Assembly: GCF_037975245.1 (NCBI RefSeq)
Contig: NC_092565.1
Location: forward strand, 17,837,999-17,901,998
Reading direction: 5' to 3'
Length of the DNA stretch: 64,000 nucleotides
Source of the DNA: Apostichopus japonicus
Taxonomy: Eukaryota > Echinodermata > Holothuroidea > Aspidochirotida > Stichopodidae
Part shown: positions 34,439 through 47,200 of the stretch, piece after piece
Layout of the letters: every line of letters starts with the position of its first letter
Position numbering within the stretch: position 1 is the stretch's first letter
The notes under the pieces: generated by a model
The model's database searches: none
Told to the model about the DNA's origin: nothing
The model's input: only the letters and a program-made list of their open reading frames with translations
Made by a program: the position numbers and the translations under genes

Positions 34439-36237
34439 TACCGGCCTGGTTTAGAAAAGTCACCTACTAGACTAATGAGGAAACCATACAGGAATTTGAA
34501 CTTAATCCCAAAATAGGGAAAACACATGTTCTTACTCCTTGGCGTAATATAACTCTAACAAAAAGACGGTCGTGTTGGTTCAATAAATTTATTCAAAGAC
34601 ATTTCTTGAACAGCAGATCAGACAATCACCAGACAAGATAAGTATTAGGATTTTCGATTGAATCGTGGCATTTAATCATCAAAGCCATTCAGACATTCTC
34701 TCTCTCTCAGTGAATTCAAAGAGAAGAAGAAGGAAAACTATAAACGAAGAACGAACTACTTCGCACTACCTTGCTGAGTTTTACGAAGTTATGTTAAACT
34801 TTTACAACGCTCTACTAGTCGGTTTTCTGATGCAGATTTGCATAATTATGTTTACCATGAAAACATATGAAAAGATTATCACAAAATGTTGGATATATAA
34901 GAACATGCAAGTGATATATATCAAACCTGTCAAAGAAATGCTGGCATTCAAGTCTAGGCTATACTGTAAATTTGTAAGTAAAGGTCGTGTCCGATATAAT
35001 AGCATCATTATCATTATTGTTCGTGTAACCATAAGCTATTATACGATTCTTTTGTGGTTAATTATTCATTGCTTACCGAGCAGTAGGCCTAAGGCTAATT
35101 TAGGGCCTGTCAGAAGAAAGGTTCTGCAACTCAGTCACAGAAGAACCACATGACAACTGTCACAGTGAAGGAGATGTTCAACATACGACGTGCACCTTTA
35201 AGTACGCGACACAGCGTGTGATTTTAAGGGGAAATTTTCATGAATTTTTTTTTACGTATTATAAATGTACGAACGCTCGAAATGAAAAAAAAGAAATGTC
35301 ACATAAACGGAGAGTTTTTATATTGTATTATAATCATAAAGTGATTGAATATTCTGAACACTGAGATTAATAATTCATCAAATTCTTTCGAAAACTTAAT
35401 TTGATTAATGTTCATTATTTTAAATACAGTATTATAAATGCTAAATATCGTTTCAGTCGATCTCAATTCAATAGAAGACATGGCAAGAAAAATAAATTTT
35501 GCATTTACAAGAGTAGTTCTCATGAAGATGACATGACACTGTCATTCATTTAGAAATTTCACCGTGGATCGTCTCGACAAAATCTATATCATGTCCATGA
35601 AACATGCCGCAAAATTCTTATAATTCCAGCTTGGATCTTTATCTGAGAAGATGTAAAAGTAAAAAGTGAACAGAAAAAGCTATTTTGAACCTTTCCTTGC
35701 CTGTGTTTTATAATAAAGATGTAGTACTGTATCCTTGGGTATCCGTCCGCTAAGATTACTCTCGGGAAATCGTGGCGGGAGCTGAAAAAATAGGTCTGCT
35801 TAATAGGCTTTGAGAATCGGAATATCACCCTTAGCGATGAACCAAAATAAACAAATCCACGATACTCTGATCTCGTATACATGAATAAATAAACAAATAA
35901 ATGAAAATGTTTAAATGGTAGGTTATAGGAGGAAGGGCAATTTAAGTATATATCCTATGTATCAATAAATGAGCCTACAGTTGCCTTCACCTCATTAACG
36001 ACATGTTTTTCTCTAATAGTTCTCGTTATAAAAAAGAAACGTTGTTATTAATCGTTGATAATTATCAGGCTATACTTATGAATTACGTTTAATTCAACAG
36101 TGTCTTTTTTATTCTGTCTGTGCGTGTGTAAATAAACATTATAAAATGTGATACTCATATCAAAAAGGAATAATTCACGCAAAAGATTCAAGAAGTGGAG
36201 ATTCGAAGAACCGTGCGCGCAATTAAACATCATAGAT
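34439..36237. other. Unassigned sequence containing a 162-codon frame
   Basis: The longest ATG frame of the window (34665-35153) lies here. It has a basic N-terminus (SKRRRRKT) and two hydrophobic segments (ALLVGFLMQICIIMF and a later one after IIIIIVRV). It shows no family match, no strong Kozak context and no codon bias distinguishing it from its surroundings. At this base composition a frame of this length is uncommon but not compelling. Confidence 0.2.
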
Positions 36238-36660
<423 letters not shown>

Positions 36661-36741
36661 CGCTTGTTTATCTTTTATATTATCAGTATGAAATATATAA
36701 TATATATAGATATATATATATATTTAAATCGTAGTGAGAAC

Positions 36742-37040
36742 GAAACCGGTAAGGAAGGTCGTGATTCCACTGTAGGCGTTTGTCACCTGTATCGAACAAT
36801 ATAGTTTCTATTTTGGTTACATATTTGCCTTACTCGAATCCCGGTGGAGGCTGGAAAACTTCTTGTTTCTGACCTCTGGACATACAATCAGCTTCCATAG
36901 CCTAGATGGTAAGGGTGTCCGCATATATAGCGGGAGGCCCAGGTTCGAATCACAATGGAGGCTGGAAGTTTCTTCACTGTTCTGGATTTTCCAACTCATT
37001 GCAATTTCAATTCAATATGTATAAATATATTTATATTTAT
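36742..37040 (+). mobile_element. tRNA-headed SINE, composite (family shared with 62.0 kb)
   Basis: 36890-37040 has a plus-strand head with A box (CATAGCCTAGATGGTAAGG) and B box (GGTTCGAATC), then the body GAGGCTGGAAGTTTCTTCAC, TGTTCTGGATTTTCCAACTC. It is preceded by a partial body at 36836-36890 in the same orientation and by a head fragment at 36742-36787 in the opposite orientation, recognisable because CCGGTAAGGAAGGTCGT matches 62110-62127, where the SINE is on the minus strand. Confidence 0.7.
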
Positions 37041-37892
37041 ATCATTAAATTCAATGATCATCTTATCAAACACCGAATCAATGTTTTTCCTCTCCCTTTG
37101 ATTGAAAATAAAATAGCTCCATGGTCGAATTTTGTGACTATCCACAGCAAAGTCTTCAGCGCTTAAGGCAGTTATTAAAAAAATAGATGATACATTAACC
37201 GTCAACGACGTTTGCAGTTAACAAGCTGTTTTGTTTGTTATTTGTCAATGGAAGTTTGTTTTTACAGTTTCTGTTCTTTAACTGTATTTCCATTCATCGC
37301 TTTTGTGTTTATTTCGATATTTTTGTATTACATTACTATTGGTTCAAAGTTAATTCGGTTCGTTGAAAAAGAAAAGAAAAAAATGGAAAAGTAGCATGGC
37401 CTGCAACTCTGCAGATGGCTACACAAGTAATGCGTACAAACCAATAGTAACACGGTGTGTATAGGCTATACAGGTATTGCGTACAAACCACGATATGTAG
37501 GCTACTACTATCCTTCTCTGTAAAACGACACAATTGTGTCAAAGAGAAAAGTTACAGAGGGATTACTTTCATGACAATTTTGAGAAACTCGTGACAACAA
37601 ATCGAGAATGCACTTCGAGGCCTCAAAAAGGGAGGTTACTCTTTAAAGGGGTAAACCTGGATGTGATTAGCAGATATTATACTATAATTTTCAAGCATGA
37701 ATATAATGCTAACTTTGCTTTGTGTCGGGCAAAATGGAGGTCATCTGGAATTCCCAAAATAATAACAACTACTTTGGCCAACCTTTCAGTTACTTTCTCA
37801 GCTATTTATCTTCAAAACGTACTGTCATGCGTACATAAACTTCACCAAAGTTATGCGGCCTATGTCTGTTTATAAATTCAGTTACTTATCAC

Positions 37893-38107
37893 ATGCATGG
37901 TACGGAACTACTATGGCAACATATGCGTATGGAACGCGAAAAGAGTCTGTCGATAGGTACGACTTTTGTACATTACTAAATTATATGATATATCAGATTT
38001 AGTTCAACAAAAAGTACTCTAGTTTTGACTTTCAGAAACGTCTCACGAACCCCTGTGATGGATTCACGCACCCCTAGGGAGTCATGCACCCAGTTAGGGA
38101 ACCCATG
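37893..38107 (-). mobile_element. hAT-like element, copy 3, truncated and inverted
   Basis: Reverse complement of the first half of the element at 59544-59933. Reading the minus strand from 38107: GGGTTCCCTAACTGGG, then GGTGCGTGAATCCATC-like and GTTGAACTAAATCTGATATA-like sequence to about 37893. The end ATG/CAT is mutated from CAGGGG. The other half is missing. Confidence 0.8.
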
Positions 38108-38149
38108 GTCTAAAGAGACCTTCACTGGTATACCGCTGGTTTAGGGTGG

Positions 38150-38335
38150 TTCAGTCCTTACACTGGTTTCACACCAAAAGAACTTTGTTCGCTACGGCTG
38201 TACTACAGGGATGCTTGATATGGTGCTCTCACTTCTCTCAATATCTGGGAGGGTGATAAAGTACTGTGATACATTCTAGTCCATCGGATGGGGACGCTAA
38301 ATGGCGGTCTCTGATGGAGCAGGGATGCAAAAATA
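38150..38335 (+). mobile_element. Probable SINE/LINE tail fragment
   Basis: Contains GATACATTCTAGTCCATCGG and ATGGGGACGCTAAATGGCGG. This resembles the widespread CGGATGAGACGTTAAA motif of retroposon tails in marine animals, as I recall it. No second copy in the window. Borders uncertain. Confidence 0.35.
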
Positions 38336-38339
38336 CATG

Positions 38340-39540
38340 TTGGTCTCATAAATATATGAGAACTCTTAGTATGATATGATATTTATTCTCTATCATGACA
38401 TGGATAGAGGTATAACTATAATATACCTGATCTGGTCCATGGAACACATTTTGAGCTTTGAAGAGAGAGTAAACAATCAATTTGTATGTCTTCCATGCTG
38501 TATTAATGGTCTCTTGTTTTACTACATCAAAACAAGAATTTAAGATTCAGTCTTTACATACTCTCGCTTACTCTCTCGTAATTACCTCCCCAAGCAAAAA
38601 AGGAGTGTGCCTAAAACGCTAAAACCTCTTAAATTTGATCACCTGCAAATTAGAGAGAGGGAAAATGATGTTGATTTCCTCGTAGTGGTTGCTTTTTTTA
38701 CCAAAGGATTTGTTTACAATTAACTTTAGGCAGGATGAAACTCCACAATTTCACCAATTTAGAAGTCACTATCTTGTGATGTAAGCTGTCTACTCTGTAA
38801 AGGCCATACATGGAACGGGCACGATAAGGATGGAAATAACAAAAGATAATGAGCAGATGTTTTGTTTGAATAACTGCAAAAACACTGTGACCCGCGGTGG
38901 ATTGTCCTCCATTGTAGGAGAGACTAATGTAAATATCAGTCTAGGGAACGGATTATTTCCGTCTCGTCATATATATATGCCTGAAAACTCATTTGCATAT
39001 ATAACAAAGACGATTTTTGTCAGAAAACTTGACAAAATATAAGCACTATACCACATTATTACAAACTTTTGACACCCCTCCCTCCTCAAATCCTATACTT
39101 TTCTAAGTTTATTCCCGACAAAATTAGTAGTTTGTCAGGGATGGTACAAGACTCGCATACCTTTGACTTAATATCCCTGATGTCTTACTACTGCAGTCTA
39201 CATTTTACGGTCGTGAGTTTAATGAATTGACAAAAGTGGCTCTCGGACTCCACTTTGACAGTTACATATGAAATAATTCCATTTGATGGGGAGAAGGCAG
39301 CAAGACAGTTGTTCTCTTTATCAAGATTGTAGGTAAACTCATCAAATCAAGAAAAGATGATCAGATTTAGATTATCAATGAAGTTCAGTACTCTACCCTA
39401 TATTTGTTTTTTAAAGAAAGCTCCTCGTCCACTATTATAATTGAGGCTGAAAACGTACCATAATCTAAAATGATCCGGATGTCACCATTAGGAAGAAGAT
39501 ATGCTACATTTATTTGTATTTAACTGGAAACATTTCTTTT
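38340..39540. other. Unassigned sequence
   Basis: No recognisable repeat. A 70-codon frame at 38830-39042 has no family signature. Confidence 0.4.
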
Positions 39541-39760
39541 TGAAGTGCGCTATATATTAGATATTTCAAAGTACCCGGAACGAGCACTCAAAATATATTG
39601 CATCCCCGCTTTGGGAGGTGTTCTGATTTCGTCGAACGGCAATTAACTATTCAACACCGACACGACGAGAGCTCTTCAAAGCGGGTACGCGGGGGTTTAA
39701 GGAGGTAAAACAACACCTACTTGACATTTCAAACGGCACTTAAAGCTGAGGAACAGAGAT
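39541..39760 (+). other. GC-richer stretch with overlapping protein-like frames
   Basis: One frame reads PERALKIYCIPALGGVLISS before a stop. Another, overlapping, reads FRRTAINYSTPTRRELFKAG, TRGFKEVKQHLLDISNGT and then TAA at 39739. The words CCCCGCTTTG and CAAAGCGGG at 39606 and 39677 are inverted. This could be an exon remnant or a transposon piece. Confidence 0.2.
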
Positions 39761-42700
39761 TATCTTGTGAGGCGAAAGTTAGTCACAACATTTGGAAAGT
39801 CCATTGCCAATCCGCTGGGAGTGTCCCTAATGCATAAGTCAAGAAGTCTTACTTTACGTAAAATGGGGGAAATTAAGCCTTCCAAGATACAAAGACAATA
39901 AAGAATTGTTTTGTCGAATCACATCGACCAAACATACTTCTTGATTAATTGTTTGGTTGTTTGGACAAATTTGGAGAAAAATTCCTTTGGACTATGATTG
40001 ATAATATCTGTATACTGTGGATCTACAACGTTAAAATACTTTTATACATTTATAATTATAATACCTGATTAAAATATTTTAATGGTTCAATAACTATTTT
40101 ATCTATTTCCCTTGCATGCAGTAAAGGCAATGAACATATTTATAATGAGGCAGACTAAAACTTTCTGATGCGTACCGTGGTTCTTGAAAATCCCCGCCAG
40201 GATTAAAAATGCGGGGATAGTTGCTCTGAAATGACTTGTTGTCGACAAAATATAAATTACTTTGCTTGTAGCGTATAAATGAGGTTAAGCAGACACCCCC
40301 ACATGTGCAGAATCTTTGCATTTTTTTGTCTAATCAACATCCTCACTATAATAATGTTTTTTTAGCAACATGTAACACTCCAAATTGCATAGTACTTGCC
40401 ATTTTAAAATAATATAAAGAAAGCAAATTTTCAAACTTGAAAGGTTATAAAATGCCACCAGTGTGAGAAATACCCTCCACCTTCTGTTCACTGAATTCAT
40501 TACTGACGATTTTGCCTCAGAAAGAAAAGGAAAGTAATGTCCTTGATTATCCATTACTGTTCCTTTTTACTGGGTAACCTCAAATCACGTACACATTTTT
40601 TTTCGGTGAAAAAAACCAAAGACAGAGAAAAGAAAAACGATCTAACGAAAACGTGCAGGAAGAACAATAAAGGGATCAACAAAACAAGAAGTAAACAAAA
40701 AAGATGAACTTCCTCAGTTTGGGTAATTGTAAGTATAACTTTGTGAGAATCAGAATTGTAAAATACTGTTAGTTAAATATTTTCTAAGGAATTGGAATTG
40801 AGATCTCTTCGATTTATGAAAAGTCGGATATACGGGTTGAATTGATATCAAATACAAGAGAAAAAAAGTATCTCCGAAAAGTCCCATGCCATATTTCATC
40901 CTTAATGCCAGAGATATCTATTACTTAAATATTTCAAATACATTCTCAAATTGTATCACAGCAATTCAACTTCAGTTTGCCACTACAACTTTTTCAACTA
41001 TTTGATATTATGAAAGTTAACTAAGGGACAAAGGAAAACAAAACGTTTCATAACAAGAATATGACCAAAACTAACAGTATTAATTAATGACATGACGAAT
41101 TGGTTCATGTATATATAGATAGTACTTCATAATATGAACCGAAAAACCACGTGACGCCTTATCCCAAAACGTCATAGGTATACATTTACTACAGTTTATT
41201 AATTTTCATGTTTCTTTTTTAATTGATTTTGTTTAATTTTCTGCTTAAATTTGCTTAGATATATATTCCTTAAACGAAGTCAGCCTTGGGGCAAGTGCAA
41301 TAGAAGCAAACGCATTATCGGTATTCAGAGAGCTAAACATGTTTGTTGGAAAGAAATAACTTTGAAATCCAAGAAATACCCATTTTCTTTGCTAGCAATC
41401 GGATGTGTTTACATTATTAATCTTGTGTCAACTTTCCAAGGTTTGCACAATGACATTTCACATGCAGGAATGAATCAAACTTGGTAACTGCAATGTACAT
41501 GCGAGATTATTCTCATTTTGTATTCTTTCAAACGGTATTGCCTGGATATTCTTCTGCTCGACTTTATTCCCAGTTTATTTTTCCACTGATGTCAAGAAAT
41601 TAAGAATGGAACAAATATTACACAAAAAGTAGAGTAGAGCTGTAGAGTAGATGCTTTTATCAGCCAGCTCATCTGGAATCAGAATTAAAAGCAAAAGATT
41701 AAAGAATAAAAATAACGAGCAAAAAAATACGATGGAAAGTTTGGAAAAAATGAAAAGGGAAAGGGAACATGTAGATTATCTGTAACCAAGTAACAATTGT
41801 TCTTTTATTTTTTTTTCGTAGCAAGTTAGTAACAGTCTAATTGATTTTTATTAAGACTGTTTTTCCACAATGAATAATCGAACGATTAAAAAGCGGGTGC
41901 GAAAATGTCTCGAAATTTTACTCTAATTTGTATTTCAGAAATGTCCATTTTCCACTTATAAAAGCTTGGGTCGTCTGCTTTCAACTTTCGCTAAAGACGA
42001 TCAAATATTTTAAAGTCATATAAGTGAAACCCCCGAAGTGACAATTCTCGTTATCGTCATCAATGAAGTCTATAAAATATGGCAGTTACTGACAAAGATC
42101 CCAGAAGCGTGACAAAGCTTAATTTAAATTCTTAAACATTGATTCAATTATACGAGAAAATCTAACAAGGGCACGTATGCAATCTAAATAACCCTGTTTT
42201 TCCTTCTAATCAGTAAACTAGCGAGTGCCGAAAATAAAAAGGATGCCAATTTTATGGACTAGATAGGCCTTTTTTAAATAGATCGCTGTGACTATGAACG
42301 AAATAGATTACACGATGCACGAAAGGCCTAGTGAATATATGTTCACCTGCTTTAATTGTACCAAAACTATTAAATGCGAAATAAAGACAGAATTAGTTAC
42401 GTCTGTAGAAGATGGGTTCAAATGAGGTTATTAGATGAAATAACCAGACAATGGCAATTGCCTGGATTTGGTAAGTGTTGCGCACGTAAGAGATCGATAA
42501 TTATTGTTTCAATCGGGGTGGGGAGGAGGGATATATTGGAAGTTAATGTTTTTCTTTCTATTTTGTAACGTTAAAACAAAGAAAGAACTTATTTGTGCCA
42601 TACAAATCATTAGTTAGCCGACTCCGAAATTTTGAATTGACACCTAATTTTAAGTTTTAATATGTTACATACCTTCAGAAATATCCAATGTATCTTGAAA

Positions 42701-44107
42701 ACTTCATTACTACAAAGGTAAACCTCGTCTCATAGAAAATACAAACTGCATAATTGTTTTCAAAACAAGTTCTATGTAAAGTAAAACTATAAGACAATGC
42801 ATGTTGCAAATGTTTTAAGCAACAAGTATCTACTGAAATTGAAGAAACCAGATCTTTAATTTCAATAAATTTGTGCAGCCCCGTAGCGACTTAGTTACAT
42901 CGAACTATAGAAGACATTGAGTCTTGTCAAATGTGATAAAATAAAATTTAAAAGCATAATATTAAACAAAGGGCGAAACAAGAAACTCAACTAGTTCATT
43001 GACTTCTGATTCCATCCAGAGACACTTTCATTTACACATTTGCGAATACTTCTCTTTCTTACATGTATGATTTAAAGTTCCTCCTGGCAAGTAGGTTTTT
43101 CGCGTTTGGTTTTTTTTGTCGTTTCTTCAGATCTTGAAAGCAGGTTTTAATCAATCGATCAGCTGTCCGACGCCGGTCTCTTAAAATGTGTTGTTTTTAT
43201 TTCGATTGGGAACGCACGTATACCCATTTCCGATTGAATTACTTATATACTTTTTATACTTATTATACTTTTTAATATGAATCCGCGCGGAACATTTATT
43301 TGGAAATGCAGGATTGCTATAGTTCAGATCTATGTAAATATACAGGTTTTGATTGAATTTTTTGGAAAGGTTTAAAGGAAGGAAACACAGCATGTTTAGT
43401 ATAGGAAAAAGTAAAAATGATGATAAAGTTGCAGATTTATGGATTAGTTATTAAAGTTATAGGAAACCGTCTACTCTCTTCACGACTGTTAATGGGCGAG
43501 TATGTCACATTGAAGTGTCAACAAACACCTGTTTCATCTTGTTCCGACAAAAGAGTTTGCTGCTTAATCCATAAAATTGTGTTAGCGTTGATTTATTAAG
43601 TTTGTGGTGGCTACTAAAGTGTAGAACATGCCTAACGCTTTAAAGCCTGCACTGTATCAATTGCAGTTTGATGGATTGAAAAAGAACAGTTGTGTCATCG
43701 AGGAATAGTTGCTAACCTTTTTCTTGGACACTTTTCTCCCGGGCACGGGTATCTCACGGTCATCTTAACTTACGGTACTCGAAAGGTCAAAGTATGGCCC
43801 ACGGGATTTGCTGCAGTAAGGAGGGATGATGTCCTTCTTAGAAAATACAGTTTTGCACGTAACTTTATCCTTCGTATTTCGTCTTTTTAGTTTTAGTTTT
43901 TTATCTTTTCCTCCGCATCTTTCGAATGTGCGACCCACTAAGTTTTCTGAAGAATTGCTAATTGCTATTCACACACCTTGTCAGGTGCCATACATGATTC
44001 GGTCCTTCCGCCGATAAAACACCTAATTGCATTTTGATATCTGATGGGGAACTAAATATAGCCCTGAAAATGTTCCCCTAAAGAAAACATGAATTATCGA
44101 CGAAAGC
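39761..44107. other. Unassigned AT-rich sequence
   Basis: Several frames of 60-80 codons occur on both strands without family signals. One at 42374 runs into a GTAAGT at 42470 but lacks a convincing acceptor or strong start. No repeats recognised. Confidence 0.4.
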
Positions 44108-44270
44108 TTCACGTATCCTCATATCGTGACTAACTGCAGGCTAGAGGATGGAAGGAAAACGGGTCCGATCAATATCCTCTGCACAAATGGACTCAGCTGC
44201 ATGTTCAGTGGGGCTAACAGCTGCCGAGTTAAGAACGGAAACAGACTTGACAAAAGCAAAATAGTATATT
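44108..44270. other. GC-richer block open on both strands
   Basis: Plus strand, after TAACTGCAG at 44140: LEDGRKTGPINILCTNGLSC, MFSGANSCRVKNGNRL. Minus strand: FVKSVSVLNSAAVSPTEHAA, ESICAEDIDRTRFPSIL and a stop. Both look protein-like, and composition is well above the local GC content. Could be an exon or a repeat fragment; the strand cannot be decided. Confidence 0.25.
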
Positions 44271-47200
44271 GCTTACTTTACATGGCAGATAAAACAACAC
44301 AGGAAAACATACATGCTTAAACATTACATGTTGTGTCCTTGCATGCATGAAACTGAAATTAGCATTTCTTGATCAATGTTTTTCCCTGCCTCACTGTGGT
44401 ATTCACTTAATGATAGACGAATGACGATAAATGATAGTCGTCAAATCTTTTGTAAATTAAACAAAAGAGTATAGTCTGACGAACGATGATTGTTAATGGA
44501 TGACAAGGACATTGCATGGGGATAAGCCACATCAGATAAAAGACAAATGAACAGCTGAAGAGTTCTTGCTAAGGTTTATTGATATGCCCAGTCAGAAAAT
44601 GGATTTAAAATCTTCAGATTTTTGACCATTGATTTATCTTCTTTTTTTTTTGTAGTACGACATCAATGAAATACAAGAGCACATGTTAATGAAAATTACA
44701 ATAGCCGTTCTGCTTTTTCCCCCTATACTTTCTCAGGATATCACAGTAATTGTCATGTTGAATAAAAAGTGATGCCCAGTTAAAGAAATGCTAACAAACC
44801 ACCCCTAAGGAACGTACGAATTACACAGTTTACTCCAAGTACAAACTTGATGGGGCGCAAGAGATTTAACTCTACTGTAACCAAATCTCACGCATGTACT
44901 CAACAAATGACATGCGGTATATAATTACTTTTTCCTTTTGGACTAAAGCACATAAAGAGAGTACCTGAATGTACCCCTATACTGCACTTGAACCTGTCGT
45001 TTAATCTGTTATTTCGTCTCTAGAAATGTCAAATTGACAGACTTGTTGACGAATTATATGAAGAATGTTATATATATAGTTATATATATAGTTATATCTT
45101 AGTAACCTCGCGACCGACTGTATAATTCAAAAGGTTTACCACATGTCGGCGCGTTCTTACTATGCGTTTCTTGCATTCTTCTATATGGCATTAAATGAAA
45201 GTTCTAATGCTGTCTTGATTGCTTTTCGGCATTTTATTAACGTTCTTTTTTTCGTTATCGATTGGTTACTTAAGAAAATCAAATCTATTGAGAAAATGTA
45301 TGTATTTCCGGGTAAATGGCTGTTTCTTATCAGTTCATGATAAGTAAAGTGAACGTTTCGTTCTCCAATGACAATCCTTTTTCTGCACCAGTCTGCTTCA
45401 TGTGATTGTAGATCAACATAATTTCACAAGTGCAAGTTCTTCCCAAATGAGACTGGCAGATAAAATCAATACTGCAAGGACCACTTTGTTTTTAGAAGAG
45501 CAAGCCGTCGGGAAATTGATGGGCAACCCGTAATTTATGTGATTTGCATAGGATTTCTCTTCGGGCACAGGTTACTGGAGGGGGTTTGTCGAAGTGACAG
45601 GAGATTCCTCCAGTCTTTTCCACAAATCCAGATCTTGATCTAAATCAGCGAATTAAGTATATCAAGGCAAAACGACTTGTAGCCATTCAAAGAATATGTT
45701 TGCAGTTATTAGCGCATCGCATCTGTATTAGACTTGTATATGGTTCGACCGATCGAGTGGAAACGGTTAATAAAGTCTGGTATATCGTGAAGAGTAACTT
45801 CATAGAGCGAGTTTGTTTTTCTAATTTTGGTTTTCGTAGAAATACAACTATTTGCTTTCTCATGTTCACACTGAATTTAGGCCAAGTTGGCAGGTGGGAC
45901 GGCTGCACCACTTTTATCAGAGGAAGGGTGGTGACGAAAGTACGACAAACAAGGCTGTGAAACAAATCTTGCTTTAATCTATTCACATTGATTTTGTTCT
46001 TAGCTTAAATTTACTATTCCACTGGTCAGAAATTTTATTGGAGAGCAACTGTTACAACAGCGACAATTATAGCTTCTACAGTTTGAAGTGTATCAGAAAG
46101 TTTGAAACACCAAAAAAATCCAAAATTCTTTCCGTATATAGTTATCTGCTATATGAATCCACACGGTTGTATATATTGAACGGTTCGTGCTGACGATGAA
46201 AGTTTAACATTGACACTTTAATTTATACCAGTTTATCTGTTAACCGCGTAACTTGAGTATTGTAATGAAATTCATGGACGGTTATTTTCTTGGAATTTAT
46301 GATGGGACGTGGGTTGCCTGAAACCAAGTAACTATTTTGGGAAGTATGAACACAGCACATAACAAAATACCATTGAATGACGTCTAGAAAGATGAATAAT
46401 ATGATATAATAACGGTACCAGCTGCCATTGTTTTAACACTTTCGTGTTATCATTGAATTTCGTTTCGGTTGCAAGTATATTGCCTCAATAAGAAGTACCA
46501 GTACCGCTTCACTGAAACAAACTTACGTTAATCCTCAAGGTGTGTATGAGATGTGAACAGCGAAGCAACGTTGAAATTCGGAATGATAGATCGGCAAACC
46601 GATTTGATGTGTTGATGACGTCATGAAGGGTTATATGGTATGTCATTCAACAAACGCAACGTTACCCTTAAGCATAAATCTCTGAACTGGGGATTTATCT
46701 TTTTCTGCAGTGGAATGAAACGAAATCAATTAAAAATATAAGTAAAACATTCCATATATCCTTTAACAGATACAACCGAACAATAACCACATGACTTCTG
46801 CCACTATATTTGCCCAAGATTTCTGGTATATAGTAGTGTTCGTAGCCTTCTGAGACATTATTTACATTGGCAAGCAATTAGTAAAAATAAGCGCTAGGGG
46901 GCTGGCCCTCCTACTTAAACGTTCGAGTTCAATAATGAATTTTATCAAAGCGATAACACTGTCTTCGTTTAAGTGCAGTACATAGCAATGCATAAAGTTT
47001 CTTCAGAAGCAGTAAAAACATTTGGAGCTAATCGTTAGCACTTATACTCCGTAATCTCTCTGCTTGAAAGAAAAGAGTGAAGAACAAATAGTCCATTAAC
47101 CTTATCGACTCAACTCAGGTTCTTGTTCTTTCGAAATACGGATTAAATTTCAGTCAAGAATCTGTTGAAAATTGATTGGCATTTGATTAATATTGTTTGA

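Noticed and set aside
34665-35153. Longest ATG frame (162 codons) as a gene
   Set aside because: No family signal, splice support or codon bias. The frame runs through low-complexity hydrophobic sequence, and a length near this is possible by chance in about 64 kb of AT-rich DNA.
45687-45986. Overlapping 99- and 86-codon frames on opposite strands
   Set aside because: Neither has a family signal or splice support; mirrored open frames are common where stops are scarce by chance.
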